A stretch of 64,000 nt of DNA from an uncultured Eubacteriales bacterium (lineage in GTDB: Bacteria; Bacillota; Clostridia; Oscillospirales; Oscillospiraceae): assembly GCA_934572535.1 (NCBI GenBank), contig CAKTLJ010000005.1, positions 1-64,000 of the forward strand, given 5' to 3'. The notes under the pieces are model-generated. The model was not told the origin of the DNA and made no database searches. It saw nothing but the letters and a program-made list of their open reading frames with translations. This document shows positions 40,458 to 48,191 of the stretch, one piece after another. How positions within the stretch are numbered: position 1 is the stretch's first letter; each line of letters starts with the position of its first letter. Made by a program: the position numbers and the translations under genes.

Positions 40458-40475
40458 TTTCTACTGGTTTTTACG
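40458..40475 (+). repeat. Upstream element shared with hydrogenase unit 2 (copy 1)
   Basis: TTTCTACTGGTTTTTACG recurs with one mismatch at 59250-59267, upstream of the second hydrogenase operon. Here it ends 34 bases before the -35 box. Confidence 0.55.
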
Positions 40476-40509
40476 TAGTTTTTTGTACGTTTTCCCCCTC
40501 CCCCCTTGA

Positions 40510-40538
40510 TTGACAAACGGGGGATTTGGAGGTAAGAT
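40510..40538 (+). promoter_or_regulatory. Sigma-A promoter of hydrogenase operon 1
   Basis: Consensus TTGACA (40510-40515) and TAAGAT (40533-40538) are 17 bases apart, placing the start site near 40545. Confidence 0.82.
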
Positions 40539-40542
40539 GTAG

Positions 40543-40560
40543 TCGTTAAAATTTTAACAT
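40543..40560. promoter_or_regulatory. Candidate Rex operator at the hydrogenase 1 start site
   Basis: TCGTTAAAATTTTAACAT matches the clostridial Rex pattern TTGTTAA-N4-TTAACAA at 12 of 14 fixed positions, and its core GTTAAAATTTTAAC is a perfect palindrome. It begins five bases after the -10 box, so binding would block initiation. Rex is released by high NADH, which fits a hydrogenase promoter. Confidence 0.68.
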
Positions 40561-40770
40561 CTTTAACATTTGGATAGTAGGAATATCCAGCGATGCAGGA
40601 ACCCTATCCCCAGTTTGCATTTCTTTCCCTCTGGGCCCCGGGCGAATGTTTTCCATCTGACCCCCCTCCTTCCTCCTGGGTCTTTCCTCCTGTCCGCGCT
40701 TGCATAGCCGCTTCCCAAGAGCTTGCTCCAGGGATAAGAGTATGCAAACTACTGTAAAGGAGAGAGCCTT
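40561..40770 (+). other. Long structured 5' leader of hydrogenase operon 1
   Basis: About 225 untranslated bases separate the predicted start site from the first codon. GGATAG (40572-40577) can pair with CTATCC (40604-40609), and AGTTTGCAT (40612-40620) is perfectly complementary to ATGCAAACT (40742-40750) close to the ribosome site (AAAGGAGAG). A pyrimidine tract lies between about 40660 and 40700. No known riboswitch class is recognised. Confidence 0.45.
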
Positions 40771-41301
40771 ATGAGTCCGAAACACACGACCTGCGAATGC
40801 GAACACGGCAGCGAGTTCGACCAGATCGCGCAGGTAATCGAGCAGTACAAAGAAAAGGAAGGCGCTCTGATCATGGTCCTCCACGCAGCCCAGGAGATCT
40901 ATGGTTATCTCCCCATGGAGGTCCAGCGATTCGTCGCCGACGGCATGGGTCTGCCCGTTTCTGAGGTCAGCGGCGTTGTGAGCTTCTATTCCTTCTTCTC
41001 CACCCAGAAGCGCGGCAAGCACACCATTCGTATGTGCCAGGGCACGGCTTGCTACGTCAGAGGCGGCAAGAAGGTGGTTGACGCCATCAAGAAGGAGCTG
41101 AACGTAGAAGTGGGCGGTACCACGGAGGACGGTCAGTTCACCTTTGAGATCGCCCGCTGTATCGGCGCCTGCGGTCTGGCCCCGGCCATGATGGTGGATG
41201 ATGACGTTTACAAGCAGGTGACCCCTGCAAAGCTCAGAGGTATTCTGGCTCTGTATGCCGACGCCCCTGAGGCGGTCGCTGAAGGAGGTGCTGGCGCATG
41301 A
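40771..41301 (+). CDS. hydC: NADH-linked hydrogenase subunit HydC (NuoE-like)
   Basis: A 176-aa thioredoxin-fold [2Fe-2S] protein of the NuoE/HydC family that passes electrons between the flavin subunit and the rest of the complex. Cluster ligands are Cys89 and Cys94 (MCQGTACYV) and Cys130 and Cys134 (RCIGACG). The helical N-terminal domain ALIMVLHAAQEIYGYLP is typical. The first eight residues add an unusual CEC pair. AAAGGAGAG precedes the start. It overlaps the HydB fusion by four bases (ATGA), so the subunits are made together. Confidence 0.95.
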   Translation: MSPKHTTCECEHGSEFDQIAQVIEQYKEKEGALIMVLHAAQEIYGYLPMEVQRFVADGMGLPVSEVSGVVSFYSFFSTQKRGKHTIRMCQGTACYVRGGKKVVDAIKKELNVEVGGTTEDGQFTFEIARCIGACGLAPAMMVDDDVYKQVTPAKLRGILALYADAPEAVAEGGAGA

Positions 41302-44300
41302 TTAAAAGTATTGCTGACCTTCAGAGCATGAAGGAACTTTACCAGGAGAAGATGGGTCACTACAAGCATCTTGCCATGGTATGTTACGGCACCGGCTGTA
41401 TGTCTTCCGGCTGCAAGGACGTCCGCGACGCGCTGGTGGAAGAGCTGGAGCTGGCCGGTCTGACCGACGAAGTGGCCGTCATCGAGCGCGGCTGCATGGG
41501 CACCTGCGCCGTAGGCCCCGTGGTCTACGTTTTGCCCGACGAAACCTATTACACCGAAATGACCCCCGACCGCGTGAAGGATGTTGTGAAGAAGCACTTC
41601 ATTGGCGGCGAGCCCGTCATTGACTATACCTTCTATGACAGCATCCAGAAGAAGCGCGTGGCCAACATCCACGATGTTGCCTTCTTCCGGGACCAGGTCC
41701 GTATCGCCCTGCGCAACTGCGGCCTGATCGACGTCAACTGCATCAACAGCTACGTGGCCAAGGACGGCTACCTGGCTCTGGCCCGCATCCTGGAAAAGGG
41801 CGACCGCATGGAAGTCATCGAGGAGCTGAAAAAGGCCGGCCTGCGCGGCCGCGGCGGCGCGGGCTTCCCCGCCGGCGTCAAGTGGGAGGCCGCTTACAAC
41901 CAGCCCGGTGACGAAAAGTACATCATCTGCAACGCCGACGAGGGCGACCCCGGCGCGTTCATGGACCGCTCCGTCTTCGAGGGCGATCCCCACAGCGTCA
42001 TCGAGGGTATGCTGATCGGCGGCTATGCCATCGGCGCGCAGCACGGCGTGGTCTACATCCGCGCAGAATACCCCATCGCCGTGGAACGTCTCCAGGCGTC
42101 CCTGGAGATGGCCCGGGAAGAGGGCCTTCTGGGCCAGGATATCTTCGGCTCCGGCTTCAACTTCGATATCGAGATCCGCATCGGCGCGGGCGCCTTTGTC
42201 TGCGGCGAGGAAACGGCCCTGATGGCCTCCGTGGAAGGCAAGCGCGGCGAGCCTCGCCAGAAGCCTCCCTTCCCCTTCCAGAGCGGCCTGTTCGGCAAGC
42301 CCACCATCATCAACAACGTGGAGACCCTGGCCACCGTTCCCGCCATCATGCTCAACGGCGCGGACTGGTTCCGCCAGTTCGGCACCGAGCAGAGCCCCGG
42401 CACCAAGGTCTTCGCCCTCTCCGGCAACATCATCAACACCGGCCTGGTGGAGGTCCCCATGGGCACGCCCCTGTCCGAGGTCATCTACTCCATCGGCGGC
42501 GGCATCCCCAACGGCAAGAAGTTCAAGTCCGCGCAGACCGGTGGTCCCTCCGGCGGCTGTATCACCGCTGAGAACATCAACACCCCCCTGGACTATGAAT
42601 CCCTGGCGGCTCTGGGCTCCATCGTGGGCTCCGGCGGCCTGATCGTCATGGACGAGGACACCTGTATGGTGGACACCGCCCGCTTCTACCTGGACTTCAT
42701 CCAGGAGGAATCCTGCGGCAAATGTACCGCCTGCCGCATCGGCACCAAGCGGATGCTGGAGATCCTCAACCGCATCGTGGCCGGGGAAGGCCAGCCCGGC
42801 GACATCGAGACCCTCCAGCACCTGGGCTCCGTCATCAAGGACACCGCCATGTGCGGCCTGGGCCAGACCGCGCCCAACCCCGTCCTCTCCACCATCAAGT
42901 ACTTCCACAAGGAGTACGAAGAGCACATCGTGGAGAAGCTCTGTACCGCAGGCGTCTGCTCCGACATCGTCTCCAGCCCCTGCGAGAACACCTGCCCCGC
43001 CGGCATCAACATCCCCGGCTACATGAGCCTGATCGCCACCGGCGATTACATGGGCGCGGCCCGCATCATGCTCCGCGACAACCCCTTCTCCGGCATCTGC
43101 GGCCGTGTCTGCACCCATCCCTGCGAGAGCCGCTGCCGCCGCGGCAGCGTAGACGAGGCCATGAACATCTGCGAGCTGAAGCGCTTCGCCACCGACTGGG
43201 CCTACGCCCACGGCTTCCCCTCCGACAAGGATCTGGCGCCCGTGGCAAAGCTGGATAAGAACGTGGCCATCATCGGCTCCGGCCCCTCCGGCCTGACCTG
43301 CGCCTACTACCTGGCTCGCCTGGGCTACCACGTGGACGTCTACGAGGCCGAGGACCGCGCCGGCGGCATCATGACCTACGGCATCCCCGACTACCGCCTG
43401 CCTCTGAACATCATCAAGCGGGAGATCGGCAACATCAAGAAGACCGGTGTCAACATCATCCTGAACACCAAGATCGGCGTAGACATCTACTTCCGCGCTC
43501 TGCGTGAGAACTACGACGCCATCTTCATCGCCATCGGCGCGCAGAAGACCCTCCGCCTGGACATCCCCGGCGAGGACCTGCAGGGCGTCTACCATGGTCT
43601 GGACTTCCTGAAGCGGGTGGTCATGCAGAAGGATCTGGACTTCACCGGCAAGAAGGTCGCCGTCATCGGCGGCGGCAACACCGCCATCGACTCCGCCCGT
43701 ACCGCCGTCCGTCTGGGCGCCAGGGAAGTGGTCATGCTCTATCGCCGTACCGCGGAAGACATGCCCGCCGATAAGATCGAGATCCGCGACGCACTGGAAG
43801 AGGGCGTCCAGATCCGCACCCTGGTCAACCCCACCGACTTCATCGGCATCGGCGGCAAGCTCAACAGCATCTGCATCATGAAGCAGACCCTGGGCCAGTT
43901 CGACAGCTCCGGCCGCCGCAAGGCCGTGGCCAGCGGAGAGAGCTATGTGGAGGAATTCGACATCGCCATCCCCGCCATCTCCCAGACCCCCGATACCAAC
44001 TTCATCAAGGGCTCCGTCCGTCTGAACGGCGACCGTGTGGTGGCAGACCACTACACCCAGGCCACTTCCATGCCCGGCGTCTTCGTGGGCGGCGACGCGC
44101 ACCGCGGTCCCAAGGACATCGTCAACGCCGTGCACGAGGCCAAGGTGGCCGCATCCGGCATCGACAAGTTCCTGGGCGGCTCCGGCGAGCTCAACAAGGG
44201 CTTTGACCAGGAGATCACCGATTATCACATTGAGGGCGACATTGTCCCGCATAACCGCTTCCTGACCAGACAGCTCGAAGCGGAAGAAGCAGTTGGCAGC

Positions 44301-44381
44301 TTCTGCGAACGTAACCTGGGCATGCACGAACTGGATGCCCGCGCTGAGGCCAGCCGCTGCCTGCGTTGCGACAGGAGGTAA
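41298..44381 (+). CDS. hydB: HydB (NuoF-like) fused to a GltD-type flavoprotein
   Basis: A 1027-aa fusion. Residues about 25-75 are a thioredoxin-like [2Fe-2S] domain (Cys29, 34, 66, 70). Residues about 120-545 are NuoF/HydB, with the FMN/NADH loop GRGGAGFP (184-191), CGEETAL (302-308), and the [4Fe-4S] ligands in CGKCTACRIG (473, 476, 479) plus Cys519. From about 550 the protein is GltD-like: two iron-sulfur Cys sets (562, 566; 601, 605, 609, 613), FAD loop GSGPSG (660-665), NAD(P) loop GGGNTA (791-796), and GGDAHRGP. Typical HydB ends in a two-cluster ferredoxin domain; here GltD replaces it. Stop and next ribosome site are five bases from hydA. Confidence 0.95.
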   Translation: MIKSIADLQSMKELYQEKMGHYKHLAMVCYGTGCMSSGCKDVRDALVEELELAGLTDEVAVIERGCMGTCAVGPVVYVLPDETYYTEMTPDRVKDVVKKHFIGGEPVIDYTFYDSIQKKRVANIHDVAFFRDQVRIALRNCGLIDVNCINSYVAKDGYLALARILEKGDRMEVIEELKKAGLRGRGGAGFPAGVKWEAAYNQPGDEKYIICNADEGDPGAFMDRSVFEGDPHSVIEGMLIGGYAIGAQHGVVYIRAEYPIAVERLQASLEMAREEGLLGQDIFGSGFNFDIEIRIGAGAFVCGEETALMASVEGKRGEPRQKPPFPFQSGLFGKPTIINNVETLATVPAIMLNGADWFRQFGTEQSPGTKVFALSGNIINTGLVEVPMGTPLSEVIYSIGGGIPNGKKFKSAQTGGPSGGCITAENINTPLDYESLAALGSIVGSGGLIVMDEDTCMVDTARFYLDFIQEESCGKCTACRIGTKRMLEILNRIVAGEGQPGDIETLQHLGSVIKDTAMCGLGQTAPNPVLSTIKYFHKEYEEHIVEKLCTAGVCSDIVSSPCENTCPAGINIPGYMSLIATGDYMGAARIMLRDNPFSGICGRVCTHPCESRCRRGSVDEAMNICELKRFATDWAYAHGFPSDKDLAPVAKLDKNVAIIGSGPSGLTCAYYLARLGYHVDVYEAEDRAGGIMTYGIPDYRLPLNIIKREIGNIKKTGVNIILNTKIGVDIYFRALRENYDAIFIAIGAQKTLRLDIPGEDLQGVYHGLDFLKRVVMQKDLDFTGKKVAVIGGGNTAIDSARTAVRLGAREVVMLYRRTAEDMPADKIEIRDALEEGVQIRTLVNPTDFIGIGGKLNSICIMKQTLGQFDSSGRRKAVASGESYVEEFDIAIPAISQTPDTNFIKGSVRLNGDRVVADHYTQATSMPGVFVGGDAHRGPKDIVNAVHEAKVAASGIDKFLGGSGELNKGFDQEITDYHIEGDIVPHNRFLTRQLEAEEAVGSFCERNLGMHELDARAEASRCLRCDRR

Positions 44382-44386
44382 GTGAA

Positions 44387-46204
44387 ATGGCAGATATCAG
44401 ACTCACCATCAACGGGAAGGAATGTATCGCTCCCGCCGGCAGCACCATCCTGCAAGCCGCGGAGCTCAACGGCATTCACATCCCGAAGCTGTGCTATCTG
44501 GAAGGCATCCATAAGTACGGTGCCTGCCGTATCTGCGTGGTGGAGCAGGTCAGCCCTCCCGCCAAGAACCTGCAGGCCTCCTGCATGGTGGAAGCCAAGA
44601 ACGGCATGGTCATCGAAACCAACAACGAACGCGTCCAGGACGCCCGCAAGACCATGTATCAGCTGCTCTTGTCCAACCACGACAAGAAGTGCCTGACCTG
44701 CGCCCGGAACCAGGACTGCGAATTCCAGGCCCTGGGCCGCGAGCTGGACGTGGAGGACTCTCCCTACGAGGGCGAGCGGAACCTGCTCCCCATCGACGTC
44801 AGCGAGTCCATCACCCGCGATCCCAACAAGTGCATCCTCTGCCGCCGCTGCGTCAGCGTCTGCTCCAAGATCCAGACCACGTCCATCCTGGCGGAGGAGA
44901 ACCGTGGCTTTGACACCGTCATCACCCCCGCCTTCAGTCTGCCCATCGGCAACACCGCCTGCACCTTCTGCGGTCAGTGCGTGGTCGTCTGCCCCGTGGG
45001 CGCGCTGAAGGAGACCAGCCACAGAGACCGGGTCCTGAAGGCTCTGAACGACCCCAGCAAGTATGTCGTGGTCCAGCCCGCTCCCGCAGTCCGCGTGGGC
45101 ATCGGCGAGTGCTTCGGTCTGCCCGCCGGAAGCTGCGAGACCGGCAAACTGGCCGCCGCGCTGCGCCGCCTGGGCTTTGACGACGTCTTCGACACCAACT
45201 GGGCCGCTGACCTGACCATCCTGGAGGAGGGCACCGAGTTCCTCAACCGGTTCCGTGCCGTCCTGACCGGCGGCGTGGCTGCCCTGCCCATGATGACCTC
45301 CTGCTCCCCCGGCTGGATCCAGTTCATCGAGCACACCTATCCCACCGAGCTGGACCATCTGTCCACCTGTAAGTCTCCCCACGAGATGTTCGGCGCGGTC
45401 ATCAAGAGCTACTATGCCAAGAAGCTGGGCAAGAAGCCCGAGGATATGTATGTGGTCTCCATCATGCCCTGCACCGCGAAGAAGACCGAGTGCGCCCGTC
45501 CCGAGCTGAGCAACGACGGCGTTCCCAACGTGGATGCAGTCCTCACCACCCGTGAGCTGGGCGACCTCATCAAGACCATGGGCATCGACTTCCTGTCCCT
45601 GCCCGAGGAGGACTTCGACGCACCTCTGGGCTACTCCACCGGCGCAGCCGATATCTTCGGCGTCACCGGCGGCGTGATGGAAGCCGCGCTGCGCACCGTC
45701 TACGAGATCATCACCGGCCGTGAGCTGCCCTTCCCCAACCTCCACGTCTCCCCCATCGTGGGTCTGGATCAGATCCGCGAGGCCACCATCAAGCTGGAGA
45801 ACGTGAAGCCCGAGTGGAAGGCCGCCGAGGGCTTCGAAGTCAAGATCGCCGTCACCAGCGGCTATGCCGGCGCGAGAAAGCTCATGGACCAGGTCCGGGC
45901 GGGCACCTCTCCCTACCACTTCATCGAAGTCATGGGATGTCCCGGCGGCTGCATCACCGGCGGCGGCCAGCCCAGACCCAAGCAGGACATCAGCATCGTC
46001 CGTCAGAAGCGAATGGAAGCCATCTACGGCGAGGACGAGCGCAAGCTGGTCCGCAAGTCCCACGAGAACAAGTCCCTCATGGAGTTCTACAAGGAATGGG
46101 GCGAGCCCGGCGGCCACGCATCGCATAAGTATCTGCACACCCACTATGTCCAGCGCGGTCTTTACAACGAACTCACCACCGAAAGCTTCGTCCGGGAGAA
46201 GTAA
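44387..46204 (+). CDS. hydA: [FeFe] hydrogenase catalytic subunit HydA (unit 1)
   Basis: A 605-aa H-cluster enzyme. The N-terminus has a plant-type [2Fe-2S] site (Cys36, 47, 50, 66), a His98/Cys102/105/111 [4Fe-4S] site and two ferredoxin clusters (Cys149, 152, 155, 159 and 192, 195, 198, 202). The H-cluster ligands are Cys306 (TSCSPGW), Cys361 (MPCTAKK), Cys518 and Cys522 (CPGGC), and the small-subunit-like C-terminus is present. The residue after Cys306 is Ser rather than the usual proton-relay Cys. AGGAGG is eight bases upstream. With HydC and the HydB fusion it should form a multimeric NAD(P)-linked, probably bifurcating, hydrogenase. Confidence 0.97.
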   Translation: MADIRLTINGKECIAPAGSTILQAAELNGIHIPKLCYLEGIHKYGACRICVVEQVSPPAKNLQASCMVEAKNGMVIETNNERVQDARKTMYQLLLSNHDKKCLTCARNQDCEFQALGRELDVEDSPYEGERNLLPIDVSESITRDPNKCILCRRCVSVCSKIQTTSILAEENRGFDTVITPAFSLPIGNTACTFCGQCVVVCPVGALKETSHRDRVLKALNDPSKYVVVQPAPAVRVGIGECFGLPAGSCETGKLAAALRRLGFDDVFDTNWAADLTILEEGTEFLNRFRAVLTGGVAALPMMTSCSPGWIQFIEHTYPTELDHLSTCKSPHEMFGAVIKSYYAKKLGKKPEDMYVVSIMPCTAKKTECARPELSNDGVPNVDAVLTTRELGDLIKTMGIDFLSLPEEDFDAPLGYSTGAADIFGVTGGVMEAALRTVYEIITGRELPFPNLHVSPIVGLDQIREATIKLENVKPEWKAAEGFEVKIAVTSGYAGARKLMDQVRAGTSPYHFIEVMGCPGGCITGGGQPRPKQDISIVRQKRMEAIYGEDERKLVRKSHENKSLMEFYKEWGEPGGHASHKYLHTHYVQRGLYNELTTESFVREK

Positions 46205-46223
46205 TTCCCTGTCCCTGGATACC

Positions 46224-46258
46224 AAAAGGAGCGAGACAACCGTCTCGCTCCTTTTTTG
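46224..46258 (+). terminator. Terminator of hydrogenase operon 1
   Basis: A perfect 14-bp stem (46224-46237 with 46242-46255) with an AACC loop is followed by T residues, 20 bases after the hydA stop. Confidence 0.92.
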
Positions 46259-46272
46259 TTCCTCGGTTCGGC

Positions 46273-46301
46273 TTGCGCCGCCTCTGCCAGTGTGCTATAA
46301 T
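46273..46301 (+). promoter_or_regulatory. Promoter of the acyltransferase gene
   Basis: TTGCGC (46273-46278) and consensus TATAAT (46296-46301), with an extended TG, are 17 bases apart. Confidence 0.75.
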
Positions 46302-46340
46302 ACCCGAACGATCGCAAAAATCACTAGGGAGGTCCCTGCC

Positions 46341-47393
46341 ATGCCCCTGTCCATGAAGCCCCGGGATCATTGCTTTGACAGCTTGAAATGTATCCTCATT
46401 TTCCTGGCTGTGCTGGGGCATCTGCTGACCCTTTCCCCGGCGTGGGGCGGGTGGAACGACAGCCTGTACCGGGTGATCTACTCCTTCCACATGCCGGTCT
46501 TCCTCTTCATCACCGGCTGGTTCGCGGTGTACAAGCGGCGGACGATCATCTTCCACCTGCTCTACCTCTACTTCCTGTTTCAGACGCTCCATTGCGTGAT
46601 CTTCCGGGGGCTTTTAAAGGACGACCCCATCCTTCTGGAGTACACCACGCCCTCCTGGTCCCTCTGGTATCTGATGGTCTGCCTGTTCTGCTATCTGCTC
46701 ATCCCCCTCTTCAACCTCCGGGGCAAGCGTCGGCGAGGCTGCGTCCTGGCCCTCTTCTTCTTTCTGTCCGTCTTCTACGGGCTGGACCCCACCATCGGGA
46801 AGTTTCTCTCCCTGGGGCGGGTCTTCTCCTTCCTCCCCTTCTTCGCGCTGGGGTACTATGCCAAGGACTACAAGGACACGATCCTGCACTTTTCCAAAAA
46901 GCCGGTGTCCGTGGCCCTGACCCTGGGCGTCCTGGCCGCCACGGTCTACCTGGCCTTCTTCTGTCGCTTCCCCAACGCGATGTTCTACGGCTCCCACTCC
47001 TTCGAGCGGCTGGGGTGCGGCGTCGCCACCAAGCTCCTGATTCAAGCCATCGCCTGCCTGTGGCTGGCCTTCTTCCTCCTGGTGGTCGCCCCCGCCCTGA
47101 ACCGAAAGATCCCGGTGATGAGCACCGCGGGCAAAAATACACTGGCCGTCTATCTGCTTCACGCCTTCCCCCTCAAGCTCATGGGGCACTTCGAGCTGAC
47201 GGCCAACTTCACCCCGCTGCACACCCTGCTCACCGCTCTGGTGATCCTGCTGGCCTTCGGCAACGACACCATGGGGCGGCTCTTCTCCCGGCTGTTCACC
47301 GGCTGGTGGCTGGAAAAGCTGTGGAACAAAATGGAACCCCGGAAATATAGCGTCAATCACTATGATCAACATGCGGCTCACCCTCCCCGGTGA
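46341..47393 (+). CDS. Acyltransferase-3-family membrane protein
   Basis: A 350-aa integral membrane protein with about ten helices. It shows the acyltransferase 3 / fucose O-acetylase pattern: FDSLKCILIFLAVLGHLL near the N-terminus, with the family His in LGHLL, then YSFHMPVFLFITGWF and PSWSLWYLMVCLFCYL. Such proteins acetylate cell-surface sugars. GGGAGG is eight bases before ATG 46341. Its stop codon lies inside its terminator stem. It stands alone between the hydrogenase operon and rubrerythrin; the substrate is unknown. Confidence 0.88.
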   Translation: MPLSMKPRDHCFDSLKCILIFLAVLGHLLTLSPAWGGWNDSLYRVIYSFHMPVFLFITGWFAVYKRRTIIFHLLYLYFLFQTLHCVIFRGLLKDDPILLEYTTPSWSLWYLMVCLFCYLLIPLFNLRGKRRRGCVLALFFFLSVFYGLDPTIGKFLSLGRVFSFLPFFALGYYAKDYKDTILHFSKKPVSVALTLGVLAATVYLAFFCRFPNAMFYGSHSFERLGCGVATKLLIQAIACLWLAFFLLVVAPALNRKIPVMSTAGKNTLAVYLLHAFPLKLMGHFELTANFTPLHTLLTALVILLAFGNDTMGRLFSRLFTGWWLEKLWNKMEPRKYSVNHYDQHAAHPPR

Positions 47394-47410
47394 GCCGCAT
47401 GTCTATTTTT
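47371..47410 (+). terminator. Terminator of the acyltransferase gene
   Basis: ATGCGGCTCACC (47371-47382) pairs with GGTGAGCCGCAT (47389-47400), followed by a T run to 47410. The stem includes the last codons of the gene. Confidence 0.88.
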
Positions 47411-47412
47411 GC

Positions 47413-47447
47413 GAAAAGAGAGGGAATGGGTTTCCCCATTCCCTCTC
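47413..47447 (-). terminator. Terminator of the rubrerythrin gene
   Basis: GAGAGGGAATGGG (47418-47430) pairs with CCCATTCCCTCTC (47435-47447). On the minus strand four uridines follow. Confidence 0.85.
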
Positions 47448-47473
47448 AAACACGCTGGATCATCCAGGGCTTC

Positions 47474-48016
47474 TTACTTGAAGTAACGCTTCAGCAGGCC
47501 CTCGAAAGCCTTGCCGTGTCTTGCCTCGTCCCGGGCCATTTCATGCACGGTGTCGTGGATGGCGTCCAGGTTCAGAGCCTTGGCGCGCTTGGCCAGATCG
47601 GTCTTACCTGCGGTCGCGCCGTTCTCAGCCTCGACACGCATCTCCAGGTTCTTCTTGGTGGAGTCGGTCACGACCTCGCCCAGCAGCTCAGCGAACTTAG
47701 CAGCGTGCTCAGCCTCTTCATAGGCGGCCTTCTCCCAGTACAGGCCGATCTCGGGATAGCCCTCGCGGTGTGCCACGCGGGCCATAGCCAGATACATACC
47801 GACCTCGGTGCACTCACCCTGGAAGTTGGCGCGCAGGTCCGCCATGATATCCTCAGGAGCGCCCTGTGCCACGCCGACAATGTGCTCGGCAGCCCAGCTC
47901 ATGTCAGGACCCTGCTCCACGAACTTGGAAGCGGGCGCCTTGCACTGAGGACATTCCGCAGGAGCTGCATCGCCTTCATGAACATAACCGCAAACGCCGC
48001 AAACAAACTTAGCCAT
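47474..48016 (-). CDS. Reverse rubrerythrin (rubredoxin domain at N-terminus)
   Basis: A 180-aa non-haem iron peroxidase that removes hydrogen peroxide in anaerobes. The rubredoxin-type Fe(Cys)4 site is at the N-terminus ([11 protein letters not shown], then CPQCKAP), the reverse of classical rubrerythrin. The diiron four-helix domain follows, with Glu/His ligands in [34 protein letters not shown] and [25 protein letters not shown] lies seven bases before ATG 48016. It is monocistronic, with its own promoter and terminator. Confidence 0.95.
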   Translation of the reverse strand: MAKFVCGVCGYVHEGDAAPAECPQCKAPASKFVEQGPDMSWAAEHIVGVAQGAPEDIMADLRANFQGECTEVGMYLAMARVAHREGYPEIGLYWEKAAYEEAEHAAKFAELLGEVVTDSTKKNLEMRVEAENGATAGKTDLAKRAKALNLDAIHDTVHEMARDEARHGKAFEGLLKRYFK

Positions 48017-48035
48017 AAGATTACCTCCATAACAT

Positions 48036-48049
48036 GCTCCCATGGGAGC
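48036..48049. repeat. Perfect 14-bp palindrome in the rubrerythrin leader
   Basis: GCTCCCATGGGAGC lies 20 bases upstream of the rubrerythrin start and downstream of its predicted transcription start. It may be an operator or an mRNA hairpin. Confidence 0.45.
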
Positions 48050-48097
48050 GAATTTTTGTTGTATTGTTGAGTGTTGTCATTCTCATGTTCTACACTC

Positions 48098-48126
48098 ATA
48101 TTACACGATTGGACTGATTTTGTAAA
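48098..48126 (-). promoter_or_regulatory. Sigma-A promoter of rubrerythrin
   Basis: On the minus strand TTTACA (48126-48121) and TAATAT (48103-48098) are 17 bases apart. Confidence 0.7.
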
Positions 48127-48191
48127 GTTCTTATCTTCACAGATTCAGTGGCCATTTTTCAGTAATATTTTTTCTCATTTCGGTGACTTTA

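Noticed and set aside
41208..44327. 1039-codon open frame opposite the HydB fusion
   Set aside because: Antisense shadow; very long only because the coding strand almost never uses codons that give antisense stops.
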